A stretch of 64,000 nt of DNA from Rhodonellum psychrophilum GCM71 = DSM 17998 (GCF_000381545.1 NZ_KB906673.1:434001-498000), one strand, 5' to 3'; positions 25,194-35,975 are shown, numbered from the stretch's first letter. Numbers and translations: made by a program. Notes: generated by a model not told the origin, from the letters alone.

Positions 25194-28100
25194 TTATTTT
25201 TTTCGTTTTACTTCTTTCATGAAATAACCTTCAATTGTATCTCCGATCTCAATGTCGTTGAAGTTCTTGATGGAAATACCACATTCGTAACCCGCTTTCA
25301 CTTCAGCTACATCATCTTTGAATCGCTTCAATTGATCGATATGGCCATCGAAGATGACAATACCGTCTCTGATTACGCGGATTTTGTTCTTTCTGGTAAT
25401 AAAACCATCCGTAACATAAGATCCTGCAACAGTTCCGATTTTCGTGATTTTGAAAACCTCTCTCACGACGATGTTACCGGTGATTATTTCTTCAAATTCA
25501 GGTTCCAACATTCCTTCGATGGCATCCTTGATTTGATTGATCGCATCGTAGATGATGGAATAATGTCTGATTTCGATTTCTTCCTGTTCGGCCAGCCTTT
25601 TTGCATTGGTGGAAGGCCTTACCTGGAAGCCAATAATAATGGCATCAGATGCAGAGGCAAGTAGAACATCCGATTCGGAGATCTGACCCACACCTTTATG
25701 GATGATATTGACACTCACCTCATCTTTGGAAAGTTTCAACAAGGAATCGGAAAGTGCTTCGACTGATCCATCCACGTCACCTTTGATGATGATGTTAAGT
25801 TCTTTGAAGTTACCGATGGCAAGTCTTCTACCAATTTCATCCAGTGTGATGTGTTTCTTGGTTCGCATGCTCTGCTCCCTTTGAATCTGCTCTCTGGAAT
25901 TGGCGATTTCTCTTGCTTCTCTTTCTGTGTCGTAAACTTTGATGATATCACCGGCCTGTGGAGCACCGCTCAATCCAAGTACTTGGACAGGAGTGGATGG
26001 TCCCGCTTGCTTAACTTTTTTGCCCGTATGGTCAAACATAGCCTTGACACGGCCATAGTGCTGACCAGCAAGCATGATGTCACCAACTTTCAATGTTCCC
26101 GCTTGGACCATTACCGTGGATACATATCCGCGACCTTTGTCCAAAGCGGCTTCAACGACTGTTCCTTGGGCATTTTTGTTTGGATTGGCTTTCAATTCAA
26201 GAATTTCAGCTTCCAACAATACCTTTTCGAGAAGGTCATCAATACCTTGTCCGGTTTTGGCAGAGATATCTTGGGACTGGTATTTTCCACCCCATTCTTC
26301 TACCAAGAGATTCATATTGGCCAATTCCTCCTTGATTTTGTTTGGATTGGAATTTGGTCTATCGATTTTGTTTATCGCGAATATCATTGGGACGCCAGCC
26401 ACTTGCGCGTGGTTGATGGCTTCCTTGGTTTGTGGCATGACGTTGTCATCCGCCGCAATTACAATGATCGCCACGTCGGTGATTTTGGCACCCCTTGCCC
26501 GCATCGCGGTAAAGGCTTCGTGACCTGGAGTATCCAAGAATGCGATTTTGTTTCCGTCTTTGGTCATTACATCGTAAGCCCCGATGTGCTGGGTGATTCC
26601 ACCTGCCTCATCGGCTGTTACTTTTGCGGTACGGATATAATCCAGTAAAGAAGTCTTTCCGTGATCGACGTGACCCATAATGGTGACGATCGGCGCCCTA
26701 GGAACTAATTCTTCAGGAGTGTCGAGCTGAATGGTTTCATTTTCTTCCTCATCGGATTTGGTGAACTCCACTTCAAAGCCAAATTCGTCGGCGATGATGG
26801 TGATCGCTTCGGCATCCAACCTTTGGTTGATGGAAACGAACATTCCCAAGGACAAACAAGCTGAAATCACATCATTGACAGAAACGTCCATCAAGGAGGA
26901 AAGATCATTTGCCGAAATAAACTCAGTTACTCTTAAGATCTTAGTATCCTCTGTTCCTTCCTCTACATCACGGGTTCTTTCAGAACGTTTGTCACGTCTG
27001 TTTTTTGATTTTCCACCACCAGATTTTCCGCCTCCTTGCAATCTTGCAAGGGTTTGTTTGATTTGGTCTTGGATTTCTTTTGGTGTAGGTTCAGCTTTTT
27101 GGAATCTACCTGCACCACCATATGGAGCACCTGGACGAGCGCCAGCCTGTCCTGGAGGACGAGCTTGAGCAGGTCTGCGTTCTCTTGGTGGTCCTCCTGG
27201 TTTTGGTGGAGGGCTACCAGGGGTTCTTCTTGGCGGCTGACCTGCAGAAGGGGTGCCTGGTGTTGCTGGTTTTCCAGCTTCTCCGGGCACATTTTTATCA
27301 ATTCTTTTGCGAAGTCTTTTCTTTTTGTCTTTGCCTTTTTCGTCAGAAGAGGCTACCGGCTTCCCTTTCTTCTTGCTCTTGTCATCAGGCAATTCAATTT
27401 TCCCCAAAACGGTGAGCCCTTTTAAGGATTCAGCCCTTGCAGAAATAACCTGTGTGGGAGCAGGTGTTTCTACTATTGGGGGTGTGGAGAGAACTGGTTT
27501 TTCGATAGGTTTAGAAACGATAGGTGCTGGTTTGGCAGCTGCGACTTGAGGTTTCGGCGTGTATTCTCTCCTTGGTTCAGGCTTAGGTGTAACGTGTTCA
27601 GGTTTTACAGCCTTTTCTGATGGTGGAGTCACCGAAGCCTTTGGTGCTACAGGTGGTTTTTCTTGTTTTGGTTCTTCCTTTTTCTGGGCTTGCGGCTCAG
27701 GAGTCTTTTCAGGTTTGGCTTCTATTGCTTTTTCGGGCAAAGGCTCAGGAGTTTTCACAGCTTGAGGTTCAGCGATGACTTTCTCCTCTTTTGGTTTTTC
27801 AACGATTGGTGCGACTGCTTTTTCAGCTGGAGGTAGTTTTTCTTCTTCCTTTTTTGGTTGCGCTTTTTTCGGATTCAAATCAATTTTCCCGAGAACGGTT
27901 ATGCCTTGAAGTTTCGGAGCTTCCGGGACAATTTTCTTTTCTTCTGGGACTGGAGTGATTTTTTGTTCTACAGATACAGGAGGAAGAGGTTTTGCAGGTT
28001 CCGGTTTTGTTTCAACTGGAGGTGCAGGTTTTTTTTCTTCACGCGTGTCTGATTCAGCTTCTATTGTGAACGACTCATGGTGTCGTTTCCCGATGGAAAG

Positions 28101-28298
28101 GTGAGAAGCCTCTTCTTTTTCCTGTGCCGAGGACCTGAACTCCTTTGCCAACAGGTTGTATTGCTCCGTATTAATTTTGGAGTTTGGATTATTTTCTACT
28201 TCAAAGCCCTTTTTTGCCATAGATTCAACTATCGTAGATATCCCTACGTTAAGTTTTCTGGCTACTTGGCCCAATCGCATCGTTTTTTCTTCTGACAT
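25194..28298 (-). CDS. infB: Translation initiation factor IF-2
   Basis: A 1034-residue GTPase that brings initiator tRNA to the 30S subunit. A short N-terminal IF2_N domain ([18 protein letters not shown]) is followed by about 390 residues of disordered Pro/Lys/Glu-rich and Gly/Arg/Pro-rich sequence. The core comes next: G1 GHVDHGKT near residue 540, then DTPGHEAF and NKIDRP, followed by domain 2, the IF-2 insertion domain and the C-terminal initiator-tRNA domain. E. coli IF-2 is 890 residues, and the excess lies in the linker. It is the last gene of rimP-nusA-infB. Confidence 0.97.
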   Translation of the reverse strand: MSEEKTMRLGQVARKLNVGISTIVESMAKKGFEVENNPNSKINTEQYNLLAKEFRSSAQEKEEASHLSIGKRHHESFTIEAESDTREEKKPAPPVETKPEPAKPLPPVSVEQKITPVPEEKKIVPEAPKLQGITVLGKIDLNPKKAQPKKEEEKLPPAEKAVAPIVEKPKEEKVIAEPQAVKTPEPLPEKAIEAKPEKTPEPQAQKKEEPKQEKPPVAPKASVTPPSEKAVKPEHVTPKPEPRREYTPKPQVAAAKPAPIVSKPIEKPVLSTPPIVETPAPTQVISARAESLKGLTVLGKIELPDDKSKKKGKPVASSDEKGKDKKKRLRKRIDKNVPGEAGKPATPGTPSAGQPPRRTPGSPPPKPGGPPRERRPAQARPPGQAGARPGAPYGGAGRFQKAEPTPKEIQDQIKQTLARLQGGGKSGGGKSKNRRDKRSERTRDVEEGTEDTKILRVTEFISANDLSSLMDVSVNDVISACLSLGMFVSINQRLDAEAITIIADEFGFEVEFTKSDEEENETIQLDTPEELVPRAPIVTIMGHVDHGKTSLLDYIRTAKVTADEAGGITQHIGAYDVMTKDGNKIAFLDTPGHEAFTAMRARGAKITDVAIIVIAADDNVMPQTKEAINHAQVAGVPMIFAINKIDRPNSNPNKIKEELANMNLLVEEWGGKYQSQDISAKTGQGIDDLLEKVLLEAEILELKANPNKNAQGTVVEAALDKGRGYVSTVMVQAGTLKVGDIMLAGQHYGRVKAMFDHTGKKVKQAGPSTPVQVLGLSGAPQAGDIIKVYDTEREAREIANSREQIQREQSMRTKKHITLDEIGRRLAIGNFKELNIIIKGDVDGSVEALSDSLLKLSKDEVSVNIIHKGVGQISESDVLLASASDAIIIGFQVRPSTNAKRLAEQEEIEIRHYSIIYDAINQIKDAIEGMLEPEFEEIITGNIVVREVFKITKIGTVAGSYVTDGFITRKNKIRVIRDGIVIFDGHIDQLKRFKDDVAEVKAGYECGISIKNFNDIEIGDTIEGYFMKEVKRKK

Positions 28299-28365
28299 AC
28301 GCTAAAACCTCTTTCTAAATACTTTTGCAAATATAAGGCCTATTATTGTCTAATTCGGCCTTTAT

Positions 28366-29613
28366 TTACTGTTCAAATTCCTGTTTTAATATTTTAAAGA
28401 CTTCCTCAATCGTTTCCTCTTCAAGTTCGGTTCTTCTCAAAAGATCTTCTTTGGTAAGGGACAACACACTTTTAGCTGTGTCCAAACCAGTCTTTTTCAG
28501 TTCTTTAAGGACCCAGCCTTCAATTTCATCTACGAATTCGTTCAGATCTACATCCTCTTCTTCTTCATAGTCACTTAACTCTCTAAATACATCTATTTCA
28601 TAACCAACCAATCTGCTGGCCAGTCTGATATTGAATCCTCCCTTGCCGATGGCCATGGAAACTTGATCAGGTTTCAGAAAAACAGAAAGCCTTTTCTCGT
28701 CCTTGTTGACCTGAATGGAGCTGATCTTTGCTGGACTCAAAGCCCTGCTTACATAAAGATCAAGGTTATCGGTGTAATTGATGACATCGATGTTCTCATT
28801 TTGTAATTCGCGAACCACTGCATGGATTCTGCTCCCCTTCATTCCGACACAAGCCCCTACAGGATCTATCCTGTCATCATAAGATTCGACAGCTACTTTT
28901 GCACGCTCCCCTGGTTCTCTTACGATTTTTTTGATGGTGATGAGTCCATCATACACTTCAGGTACTTCATTTTCAAAGAGTCTTTCCAAAAACATTGGGG
29001 AAGTTCTGGACAAGATGATCCTTGGATTCCCATTGAGCATCTCCACTTTGTGGACAATGGCCCGGGCAGAATCCCCTTTTCTAAAACGATCTTTCGGGAT
29101 CTGTTCCGTCTTTGGAAGGATCAATTCATTTCCTTCAGAATCCATCAAGAGTACTTCCCTACCCAAAATCTGATAGACTTCGGCAGAGATTATTTCACCA
29201 ACCAGCTCTTCGTATTGGTTGAAAAGGAGATCCTTTTCAAGATCTTTGATTTTCTGAATCAGGGTTTGTCGCGCCATCGTAACAGCTCTTCTTCCAAATT
29301 CTTCCAATTCTATTTTTTCGTAGACTTCTTCACCAACTTCAAAATCGGGCTCGATTTTACGGGCATCGCTGATGCTTATTTTGTCAAAATCCCAAATATC
29401 CTCGGAATTGTCGTCGACAATTTCACGGATCCTCAAAATTTCAAGATCTCCTTTGTCGGCATTGATGGTAACATCAAAGTTTTCATCGGTCTCGAATTTT
29501 TTGCGAATCATCGCTCTGAAGACATCTTCCAGAATGCGGATCATGGTTGGACGATCTACATTTTTTGATCTTGCAAACTCTGCAAATGATTCTATAAGAA
29601 TTTTAGCATCCAT
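28366..29613 (-). CDS. nusA: Transcription termination/antitermination factor NusA
   Basis: A 415-residue RNA polymerase-associated factor. It has the N-terminal polymerase-binding domain (LIESFAEFARSKNVDR), an S1 domain (about 135-200; EQIPKDRFRKGDSARAIV), KH1 and KH2 domains (DPVGACVGMKGSRI and VSMAIGKGGFNIRLA) and an acidic C-terminal end. It lacks the two long acidic repeats of E. coli NusA, as is usual outside gammaproteobacteria. The start is 5 nt from the rimP stop and the infB start is 67 nt downstream, the classic operon. Confidence 0.97.
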   Translation of the reverse strand: MDAKILIESFAEFARSKNVDRPTMIRILEDVFRAMIRKKFETDENFDVTINADKGDLEILRIREIVDDNSEDIWDFDKISISDARKIEPDFEVGEEVYEKIELEEFGRRAVTMARQTLIQKIKDLEKDLLFNQYEELVGEIISAEVYQILGREVLLMDSEGNELILPKTEQIPKDRFRKGDSARAIVHKVEMLNGNPRIILSRTSPMFLERLFENEVPEVYDGLITIKKIVREPGERAKVAVESYDDRIDPVGACVGMKGSRIHAVVRELQNENIDVINYTDNLDLYVSRALSPAKISSIQVNKDEKRLSVFLKPDQVSMAIGKGGFNIRLASRLVGYEIDVFRELSDYEEEEDVDLNEFVDEIEGWVLKELKKTGLDTAKSVLSLTKEDLLRRTELEEETIEEVFKILKQEFEQ

Positions 29614-29618
29614 TTTTT

Positions 29619-30089
29619 TTACTTAAAAGAGACTAATATGATTGATTTCTTGATTTGGTCCAGTGCGATGGAGACTTCTTCCTCTTTGGCTTTTTCACCT
29701 TTTGGTTTTTTCTTTACTCCTATCTGAATCGCAGACTGATCCACACTTATTAATTCACCCTCGACTTCAGTGCCGTCTAGCAATGATATTTTTAGGTTTC
29801 GGCCAATATTTTTCATGTATTGCCTTTTGGAACTCAACGGAAAGTCTAGTCCCGGTGAGGAAACTTCCAGAATGTATGCATCCGAAAGCAATTCCTTTGC
29901 TTCGATTTCTTCCCCAACATGGCGGCTAAGCAACGCACAAGTGTCAATATTCAAACCACCATCGGCATCAATTAGGATTTTAACCTGTGGTTTGGGACCC
30001 TTTTCTATCACTTGAACATCTACAACGAAATGTGTTTCATCCGGCAGGTGCTTTTCTACAATTTCCTCAATAGTCTGTTTCAAGCTCAT
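29619..30089 (-). CDS. rimP: Ribosome maturation factor RimP
   Basis: A 156-residue cytoplasmic protein needed for late 30S assembly. It has the two-domain RimP layout: an N-terminal alpha/beta domain (IDADGGLNIDTCALLSRHVG) and a C-terminal SH3-like barrel starting near residue 85 (YMKNIGRNLKISL). The family motif EVSSPGLDFPL is present. First gene of the nusA-infB operon. A strong 9-bp hairpin lies in its leader (30111-30133), 22 nt from the start codon. Confidence 0.95.
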   Translation of the reverse strand: MSLKQTIEEIVEKHLPDETHFVVDVQVIEKGPKPQVKILIDADGGLNIDTCALLSRHVGEEIEAKELLSDAYILEVSSPGLDFPLSSKRQYMKNIGRNLKISLLDGTEVEGELISVDQSAIQIGVKKKPKGEKAKEEEVSIALDQIKKSIILVSFK

Positions 30090-30110
30090 TTTTCAAATTT
30101 CCATAATGAA

Positions 30111-30133
30111 AGAGGGGACTTGATGTCCCCTCT
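30111..30133. promoter_or_regulatory. Hairpin in the rimP-nusA-infB leader
   Basis: AGAGGGGAC (30111-30119), loop TTGAT, GTCCCCTCT (30125-30133): nine perfect pairs. On the minus strand it lies between the -7 box and the rimP start, and is followed by TTCATTATGG rather than a T-run. It could be a leader regulator or mRNA stabiliser; its role is not shown. Confidence 0.5.
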
Positions 30134-30154
30134 ATTTACTCGGTTAATACTTTG

Positions 30155-30189
30155 CAAATTTAATAAAATATTTTCCATAAAAAAAACAA
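30155..30189 (-). promoter_or_regulatory. Probable promoter of rimP-nusA-infB
   Basis: On the minus strand TAAATTTG (30155-30162) is an exact -7 match with TTG at 30187-30189 (24-nt spacer). The predicted transcript would include the 30111-30133 hairpin. Confidence 0.45.
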
Positions 30190-30430
30190 CCTTGGGAATC
30201 CTTTGATTTTAAGCGCTTTTAAATAAAGCTGTTATCTACCTATAAGCTACTTTTTAAAGAGGGCTTAGCATTTGGTACAGGGATTGTTACATTTGTTATG
30301 GTCAAAAAAAACACCATTAACGGACTTGGAAAATATTTCCGAAAACAGTGCCATTTTGAGCTTTCACGCCAATTGAAAAGATACTTTTAAAAAAAAAACG
30401 CTTTCTTATTATAAATCGGGATTAAGGTAA

Positions 30431-30438
30431 TAATTTTG
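30431..30438 (+). promoter_or_regulatory. Possible -7 element for the mreB operon
   Basis: TAATTTTG fits TAnnTTTG 79 nt before the mreB start. No clear TTG at -33. The rest of the 30190-30430 gap between the divergent operons is AT-rich without a gene. Confidence 0.4.
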
Positions 30439-30516
30439 CCAACCCGCGTTTCATGTTCTGCATAGGGTATGCGAACTTTGAACGGTCTTCAAAAATCAAA
30501 TCAATCAAAAAACATA

Positions 30517-31545
30517 ATGGGATTATTCGATTTTTTCTCCAGTGACATTGCTATCGACTTAGGCACAGCGAATACGCTGATTATACATAAAGATAAAATA
30601 GTGGTAGATGAGCCTTCTATCATTGCTATCGACAGGACCACCAATAGGGTGCTTGCGGTGGGCAGGGATGCGATGAATATGCACGAAAAAACGCATGAAA
30701 ACATCAAAACCATTCGTCCTTTGAAGGATGGGGTGATTGCGGATTTCTTTGCAGCGGAACAAATGATCCGTGGCCTCATCAAAATGATCCCAGGTCATAA
30801 AAAAGGGATGTTTCCACAATCACATAGAATGGTGATCTGTATTCCATCGGGAATTACCGAAGTTGAGAAAAGAGCCGTAAGGGATTCTGCAGAACATGCA
30901 GGAGCCAAAGAGGTATACATGATATACGAACCTATCGCCGCAGCCATCGGTATCGGGATAGATATTGAAAAACCAATGGGATCCATGATTGTGGATATCG
31001 GAGGAGGAACTACTGAAATTGCGCTGATTGCACTTTCGGGAATCGTGGCAGATCAATCCATCAGGGTGGCTGGTGATACCTTTACCAAAGATATCCTGGA
31101 TTACATGAGAAGACAGCACAATTTGTTGATCGGCGAGCGTTCTGCAGAGAAAGTTAAGATTGCGATCGGGTCGGCATTGACGGAATTGGACGATGCTCCG
31201 GATGATTATGAAATAAGAGGTCGTGATCTCATGACTGGTATTCCTAAAGTCATCAAGGTCTCTTATTCAGAAATTGCCTTTGCCTTAGACAAATCTGTTT
31301 CCAAAATTGAGGAAGCTGTTCTAAAGGCTTTGGAGATCGCACCACCAGAATTGTCTGCTGATATTTATGACAATGGAATTCACCTTACAGGTGGAGGCGC
31401 TTTGTTGAAAGGTCTTGACAAAAGGCTTCACCAAAAAACCAAACTTCCAATCCATATCGCTGAAGATCCGTTAAGGGCAGTGGTAAGGGGGACAGGCACA
31501 GCCTTGAAGAACATTGCCAATTTCAGAACCGTTTTGATGACCTAA
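30517..31545 (+). CDS. mreB: Rod shape-determining protein MreB
   Basis: A bacterial actin that directs lateral wall synthesis beneath the inner membrane. The 342-residue product begins MGLFDFFSSDIAIDLGTANT, whose amphipathic opening and phosphate-1 loop (DLGTANT) are conserved. DIGGGTTEIA (phosphate 2) and the adenosine motif GGGALLKGLD follow. The frame extends to an ATG at 30469, but the conserved N-terminus starts at 30517. It is the first gene of the shape operon, 7 nt ahead of mreC. Confidence 0.97.
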   Translation: MGLFDFFSSDIAIDLGTANTLIIHKDKIVVDEPSIIAIDRTTNRVLAVGRDAMNMHEKTHENIKTIRPLKDGVIADFFAAEQMIRGLIKMIPGHKKGMFPQSHRMVICIPSGITEVEKRAVRDSAEHAGAKEVYMIYEPIAAAIGIGIDIEKPMGSMIVDIGGGTTEIALIALSGIVADQSIRVAGDTFTKDILDYMRRQHNLLIGERSAEKVKIAIGSALTELDDAPDDYEIRGRDLMTGIPKVIKVSYSEIAFALDKSVSKIEEAVLKALEIAPPELSADIYDNGIHLTGGGALLKGLDKRLHQKTKLPIHIAEDPLRAVVRGTGTALKNIANFRTVLMT

Positions 31546-31552
31546 TGATTAA

Positions 31553-32389
31553 ATGCAGCGCATTTTACTATTTCTTTATAGCATAAGAGCCCTTCTTTTA
31601 TTTATATTTTTGGAGGCGGTTGCCATTTGGTTAATCGTCTCTTTTAATTCCCAGCAAGGGTCGGTGTTTTTTAATAGCTCTAATCAGCTGAGCGGGACAA
31701 TTCTTGGATATAGAAGTGGTGTGATGGATTATTTTGCATTGACTTCCGTAAACAGGAATCTGATGGAAAAAAATGCCGAATTGCTCGCAGAATTGCAAAA
31801 GTTCAAAAATCCACCGGACAGTGTTTTCATTCCCCTTGATTCCGCCTTATTCGGGGACATCCAGTTTAAGGGAGCAAAAGTGATCAACAATTCCATCAGG
31901 CTTTCCCAAAATTTCATTACACTGAACAAAGGTGCACTCCAGGGATTGAAAGAGGGAATGGGAGTGTTCAATGAGGAAGGTGTCGTGGGCAGGGTAAAAG
32001 GGGTTTCCGAAAATTTTGCGACTGTCATTTCTCTTTTGCACACGGATTTATTGATTTCCTCAAAAATTAAGTCGACCGAGGTGTTTGGGTCCACGAAGTG
32101 GGATGGTTTGGATTCTAAAAAAGCCAAATTGCTCTATATTCCCAGACACGTAGACATCAAAGTTGGGGATCAAGTCGTGACCTCTGGGTACAATGCGGTA
32201 TTTCCAGAGGGGATTTCCATAGGGACCGTTTTGGAAGTCAAACAGGGTACAGACACGAATTATCTTGACATCACGATTGAGCTGACTACTGACTTCACCC
32301 GCATTTCTTATGTTTATCTAGTTGACAATTATAAAGTGGTTGAGTTGGATTCCCTTTATCAAACTACCGGAATAAAAAATGAACAATAG
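31553..32389 (+). CDS. mreC: Rod shape-determining protein MreC
   Basis: A 278-residue bitopic protein: one N-terminal membrane helix (about 10-30), a coiled-coil segment (about 65-90; LMEKNAELLAELQKF) and a periplasmic double beta-barrel domain (about 100-265; VINNSIRLSQNFITLNKG, GVVGRVKGVSENFATV). It forms the scaffold between MreB and the PBP2-RodA synthase. It overlaps mreD by 11 nt. Confidence 0.94.
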   Translation: MQRILLFLYSIRALLLFIFLEAVAIWLIVSFNSQQGSVFFNSSNQLSGTILGYRSGVMDYFALTSVNRNLMEKNAELLAELQKFKNPPDSVFIPLDSALFGDIQFKGAKVINNSIRLSQNFITLNKGALQGLKEGMGVFNEEGVVGRVKGVSENFATVISLLHTDLLISSKIKSTEVFGSTKWDGLDSKKAKLLYIPRHVDIKVGDQVVTSGYNAVFPEGISIGTVLEVKQGTDTNYLDITIELTTDFTRISYVYLVDNYKVVELDSLYQTTGIKNEQ

Positions 32390-32900
32390 CAGGATTTTTT
32401 TATTGATTGTAAGCTTCATTGTTTTTCTGTTGTTGCAGATACTGGTGTTGAAGAACCTTGTGCTTTTTGGGACCGCATTTTGTTTCCTTTATGTGCTGTA
32501 CATCCTGCTACTCCCAATAGAGATCAAGACCGTTCCTACCTTGATCATTGCTTTTGTGCTGGGGATGGGAATCGACCTTTTTTATGACACTTTGGGCGTC
32601 CATACAGCGAGCATCCTTGCCGTTGCTTTTGTCAGGAGACGCTGGATCAAAATGATCACGCCAAGGGGAGGATACGATGACGATTTACAGCCATCGGTAC
32701 TGAATATGGGCTTCGGATGGTTCTTTACGTACAGTATTCCGTTGATTTTGCTGCACCACATTTTCTTTTTTTATATTGATAATTTAGGAACTGGTTTGTT
32801 CCTGTTTGTTGTTCAAAAAATAGTTGCAAGTGCTATTTTTGTGTTTATAATGAGTATTATTGTTCAGCTGTTGTTCTACAGAAGAAGGAGAGGAATTTAA
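32379..32900 (+). CDS. mreD: Rod shape-determining protein MreD
   Basis: A 173-residue inner-membrane protein with about five helices. It is recognised mainly by position between mreC and mrdA and by the GMGIDLFYDTLGVHTA loop, which matches the conserved GxxxDxxxxxxxG pattern of MreD. It overlaps mreC by 11 nt, and its last base is the first base of the mrdA start codon. Confidence 0.9.
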   Translation: MNNSRIFLLIVSFIVFLLLQILVLKNLVLFGTAFCFLYVLYILLLPIEIKTVPTLIIAFVLGMGIDLFYDTLGVHTASILAVAFVRRRWIKMITPRGGYDDDLQPSVLNMGFGWFFTYSIPLILLHHIFFFYIDNLGTGLFLFVVQKIVASAIFVFIMSIIVQLLFYRRRRGI

Positions 32901-34699
32901 TGAATGACCAAAGGCCGTTAACCATCATCGTAGTAGTAGTACTGGTTGGATTGGTATTGTTGACCAAACTATTTTTAATTCAAGTCGCCGATGACAGTTT
33001 TTTGAAAAGGGCTGAAAGAAATGCCATTCAAAGAGTCGTTGATCATCCCTATCGTGGACTTGTCTATGATAGAACGGGCAAGATTATGGTCTATAACAAT
33101 CCGATTTTTGACCTGATGATCATTCCGAAGGAATTTCAGGTACGCGATACTGCGAGGTTTTGTGAGATTTTTAGGGTCAGCAAAGAGCATTTGATTGAAA
33201 CCTATACAGCTGCCAGAAAATACTCCTCGGTAAAACCTTCTACACTCATCAAGCAGATTTCCACCACGGATTTTGCGAGGATCCAAGATTATTTGATTGA
33301 CTATCCAGGACTCTTTGTCATGTCCCGATCAGTGAGGTCGTATCCACAGGCGAGTTCGGCCAATACACTGGGTTATATTGGAGAAATCAGTGGGAATCAA
33401 TTGGGGCGAGATACTGTAAAGTATTATCGACAGGGTGATTATGTGGGGTTGAGTGGTATGGAGGGCTTTTATGAAAAGGAACTCCGTGGTGTAAAGGGTG
33501 TCAAATACAAAATGGTGAATGTTCGGGGTGTGGACAAAGGCCCCTTTAAAAACGGGGAATACGATACTGCTTCCGTTGCGGGGAAAAACGTGACTTCTTC
33601 CATTGACCTTCTTCTCCAACAATACGGCGAAATGCTAATGGCTGGAAAAAGGGGTTCAGTGGTTGCGATAGAGCCGAAGACTGGCGAAATCCTTTCCATG
33701 ATCTCTGCTCCAAGTTATGATCCAAACGTGCTGACGGGTGCGCAGTTCAGTACCAATTACATGTTGCTCAACAAAGACGATACGAGGCCCCTTTTCAATA
33801 GACCGATCATGGCCATGTATCCTCCGGGATCGATCTTCAAGATTGTACAGTCGCTTGTCGGACTTCAATCCGGGATTTTGAATGTCAATACTACTTTCGC
33901 ATGCAACAGATCGCTTGTAGCCTGTCACAACCATCCAAGTCCAGTGGATCTTTTTGGGGCTATTCGGAATTCCTGCAATCCCTATTATCACCAAGCATTT
34001 AGGGCAATCATCAACAGGGAAGTGTCAAGCAACACTTTCAAGGACACTGAAATTGGCCTGAATGAATGGAGGGAATCCGTGATGAAATTTGGATTGGGTT
34101 CTCCTCTCGGATTGGACATGTTCAATGAAAAAGGGGGCTCAATTCCTTCCAGCAAACTTTATGACCGGGTATATGGTGCTGGGAGATGGAAATATTCAAC
34201 CATTTACTCCCTTTCCATTGGTCAGGGTGAAATGTTGGTGACGCCCTTGCAAATGGCAAATTTGGCTGCGGTTTTTGCCAACAAAGGGTATTATTATACC
34301 CCACATCTGATCAAGGCGATAGACGGAAACACTGATAACATCCCGGAAGAGTTCCGTACAAAACATGAAGTTGGCGTAGATGCCCATCATTTTGATATGG
34401 TTCAGGATGCTATGGCGCAGGCCATCTATGGAACCGCGGCAAGGGCAGTGATCAAGGATATCGAAATAGCGGGAAAAACTGGAACAGCTCAAAATCCTCA
34501 AGGAGAAGATCATTCTGTATTCATCGCATTTGCCCCAAAATCCGACCCCAAAATTGCCATTGCGGTATATGTGGAAAATGCGGGTTGGGGAGGAAGGGCC
34601 GCTGCAAGCATCGCCAGTCTGATGATTGAAAAATATTTGAGGGGAGAAGTCACTAGACTAGAGTTGGAAGAATACGTGCGGGTAGGTAAATTCATGTGA
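32900..34699 (+). CDS. mrdA: Penicillin-binding protein 2 (peptidoglycan transpeptidase)
   Basis: A 599-residue cross-linking enzyme of the elongasome. One N-terminal membrane helix (about 8-28) is followed by the pedestal domain (NAIQRVVDHPYRGLVYDR) and the transpeptidase domain. The active-site Ser is in PGSIFKI (SxxK) near residue 310, SCN near 358, and KTG in GKTGTAQ near 525. It acts in the periplasm with RodA, encoded 1 nt downstream. Length is normal for the family. Confidence 0.96.
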   Translation: MNDQRPLTIIVVVVLVGLVLLTKLFLIQVADDSFLKRAERNAIQRVVDHPYRGLVYDRTGKIMVYNNPIFDLMIIPKEFQVRDTARFCEIFRVSKEHLIETYTAARKYSSVKPSTLIKQISTTDFARIQDYLIDYPGLFVMSRSVRSYPQASSANTLGYIGEISGNQLGRDTVKYYRQGDYVGLSGMEGFYEKELRGVKGVKYKMVNVRGVDKGPFKNGEYDTASVAGKNVTSSIDLLLQQYGEMLMAGKRGSVVAIEPKTGEILSMISAPSYDPNVLTGAQFSTNYMLLNKDDTRPLFNRPIMAMYPPGSIFKIVQSLVGLQSGILNVNTTFACNRSLVACHNHPSPVDLFGAIRNSCNPYYHQAFRAIINREVSSNTFKDTEIGLNEWRESVMKFGLGSPLGLDMFNEKGGSIPSSKLYDRVYGAGRWKYSTIYSLSIGQGEMLVTPLQMANLAAVFANKGYYYTPHLIKAIDGNTDNIPEEFRTKHEVGVDAHHFDMVQDAMAQAIYGTAARAVIKDIEIAGKTGTAQNPQGEDHSVFIAFAPKSDPKIAIAVYVENAGWGGRAAASIASLMIEKYLRGEVTRLELEEYVRVGKFM

Positions 34700-34700
34700 T

Positions 34701-35975
34701 TTGAGACAGGACGATTTATACATCAATAAGATAGACTGGATTACCATTGGCATTTATGCTTCATTGGTAATTATCGGTTGGTTCAATATCTATGCGGCCG
34801 TGTATGACGAGCAGGCGGCTAAAAGTATTTTTGACTTTTCGATCAATTCCGGTAAGCAATTGGTTTGGATCGGTACAGCGCTACTGTTGATTACGGTCAT
34901 CATGGTGGCCGATTACCGATTGTTCGAAAATCTTTCCATAATCCTCTATGGGGTTTTTGTGATCTTCTTGCTGATTACCCCATTTTTTGGGAAGGAGATC
35001 AATGGCCAGCGGGCATGGTTTGAAATCGGTGCATTCCGTTTACAACCCGCAGAATTCGCGAAATTTGCTACGGCACTTGCTTTGGCAAAGTTTATGGAGC
35101 GGCCGAGTTTTGACTTGAGTCAAGTCAAATATCAGCTTCAAGCGTTGGCCATCATCATGATTCCGGTGTCACTTATCATGCTGCAGCCAGATACAGGGAC
35201 CGCTATGGTGTATTCCGCATTTTTTGTGATGCTTTACAGGGAAGGAATGCCTCAGCGGTACTACGTTTTGGGTTTGACATTTATCACCATTTCCCTATTG
35301 GCCTTGGGCATTGAAAACAATCTTTACCTTGTCATTGGTGTGGCTGTCGTGCTTGGTGTACTCAATTTCATGGGCAAAAAAAGCCTCAGGAGGAGCCTAA
35401 GTCTTTTGGCTATTGGGGCTGTGGTGATAGGCTACAGTTACAGTCTGGATTTTGTGGTTTCCAAGTTGCCGACGCACCAGCAAAATAGAATTATGGTATT
35501 GTTCAACCCCGATTTGGATCCATTGGGTGTGGGATGGAACGTGACCCAATCCAAAATCGCCATCGGATCAGGTGGTTTTTGGGGAAAGGGGTATTTGGAG
35601 GGAACACAGACCAAATTTGACTTTGTGCCCGAACAACATACGGATTTTATTTTCTGCACCTTGGGTGAAGAATTCGGGTGGGTAGGAAGCATTGTCGTCG
35701 TATTCCTGTTTTGTTCTTTGCTGATCCGCTTGATAATCCTGGCAGAGAGGCAGAAAAACAGATTTTCGAGGGTTTATGGCTATTGTGTGATCTCGCTATT
35801 GCTCTTCCATTTCTTGATCAATATCGCCATGACCATAGGCTTGTTTCCCGTGGTGGGGATTCCGCTTCCCTTCTTTAGTTATGGGGGATCCTCTTTATGG
35901 TCCTTCACGATCTTGTTGTTTATTTTCATCAAGCTGGATTCCCACAGAATTCAGTTTTTGGGGAGGATGAATTAA
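34701..35975 (+). CDS. rodA: Peptidoglycan glycosyltransferase RodA (TTG start)
   Basis: A 424-residue SEDS-family membrane protein with about ten helices that polymerises lipid II. Signatures are INGQRAWFEIGAFRLQPAEFAK, LQPDTGTAMV and the C-terminal GIPLPFFSYGGSSL. No in-frame ATG precedes the conserved N-terminus and the start appears to be TTG at 34701, one base after the mrdA stop, so expression is likely coupled. The stop codon TAA (35973-35975) shares its last base with the AACCCG end of repeat copy F. Confidence 0.95.
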   Translation: MRQDDLYINKIDWITIGIYASLVIIGWFNIYAAVYDEQAAKSIFDFSINSGKQLVWIGTALLLITVIMVADYRLFENLSIILYGVFVIFLLITPFFGKEINGQRAWFEIGAFRLQPAEFAKFATALALAKFMERPSFDLSQVKYQLQALAIIMIPVSLIMLQPDTGTAMVYSAFFVMLYREGMPQRYYVLGLTFITISLLALGIENNLYLVIGVAVVLGVLNFMGKKSLRRSLSLLAIGAVVIGYSYSLDFVVSKLPTHQQNRIMVLFNPDLDPLGVGWNVTQSKIAIGSGGFWGKGYLEGTQTKFDFVPEQHTDFIFCTLGEEFGWVGSIVVVFLFCSLLIRLIILAERQKNRFSRVYGYCVISLLLFHFLINIAMTIGLFPVVGIPLPFFSYGGSSLWSFTILLFIFIKLDSHRIQFLGRMN

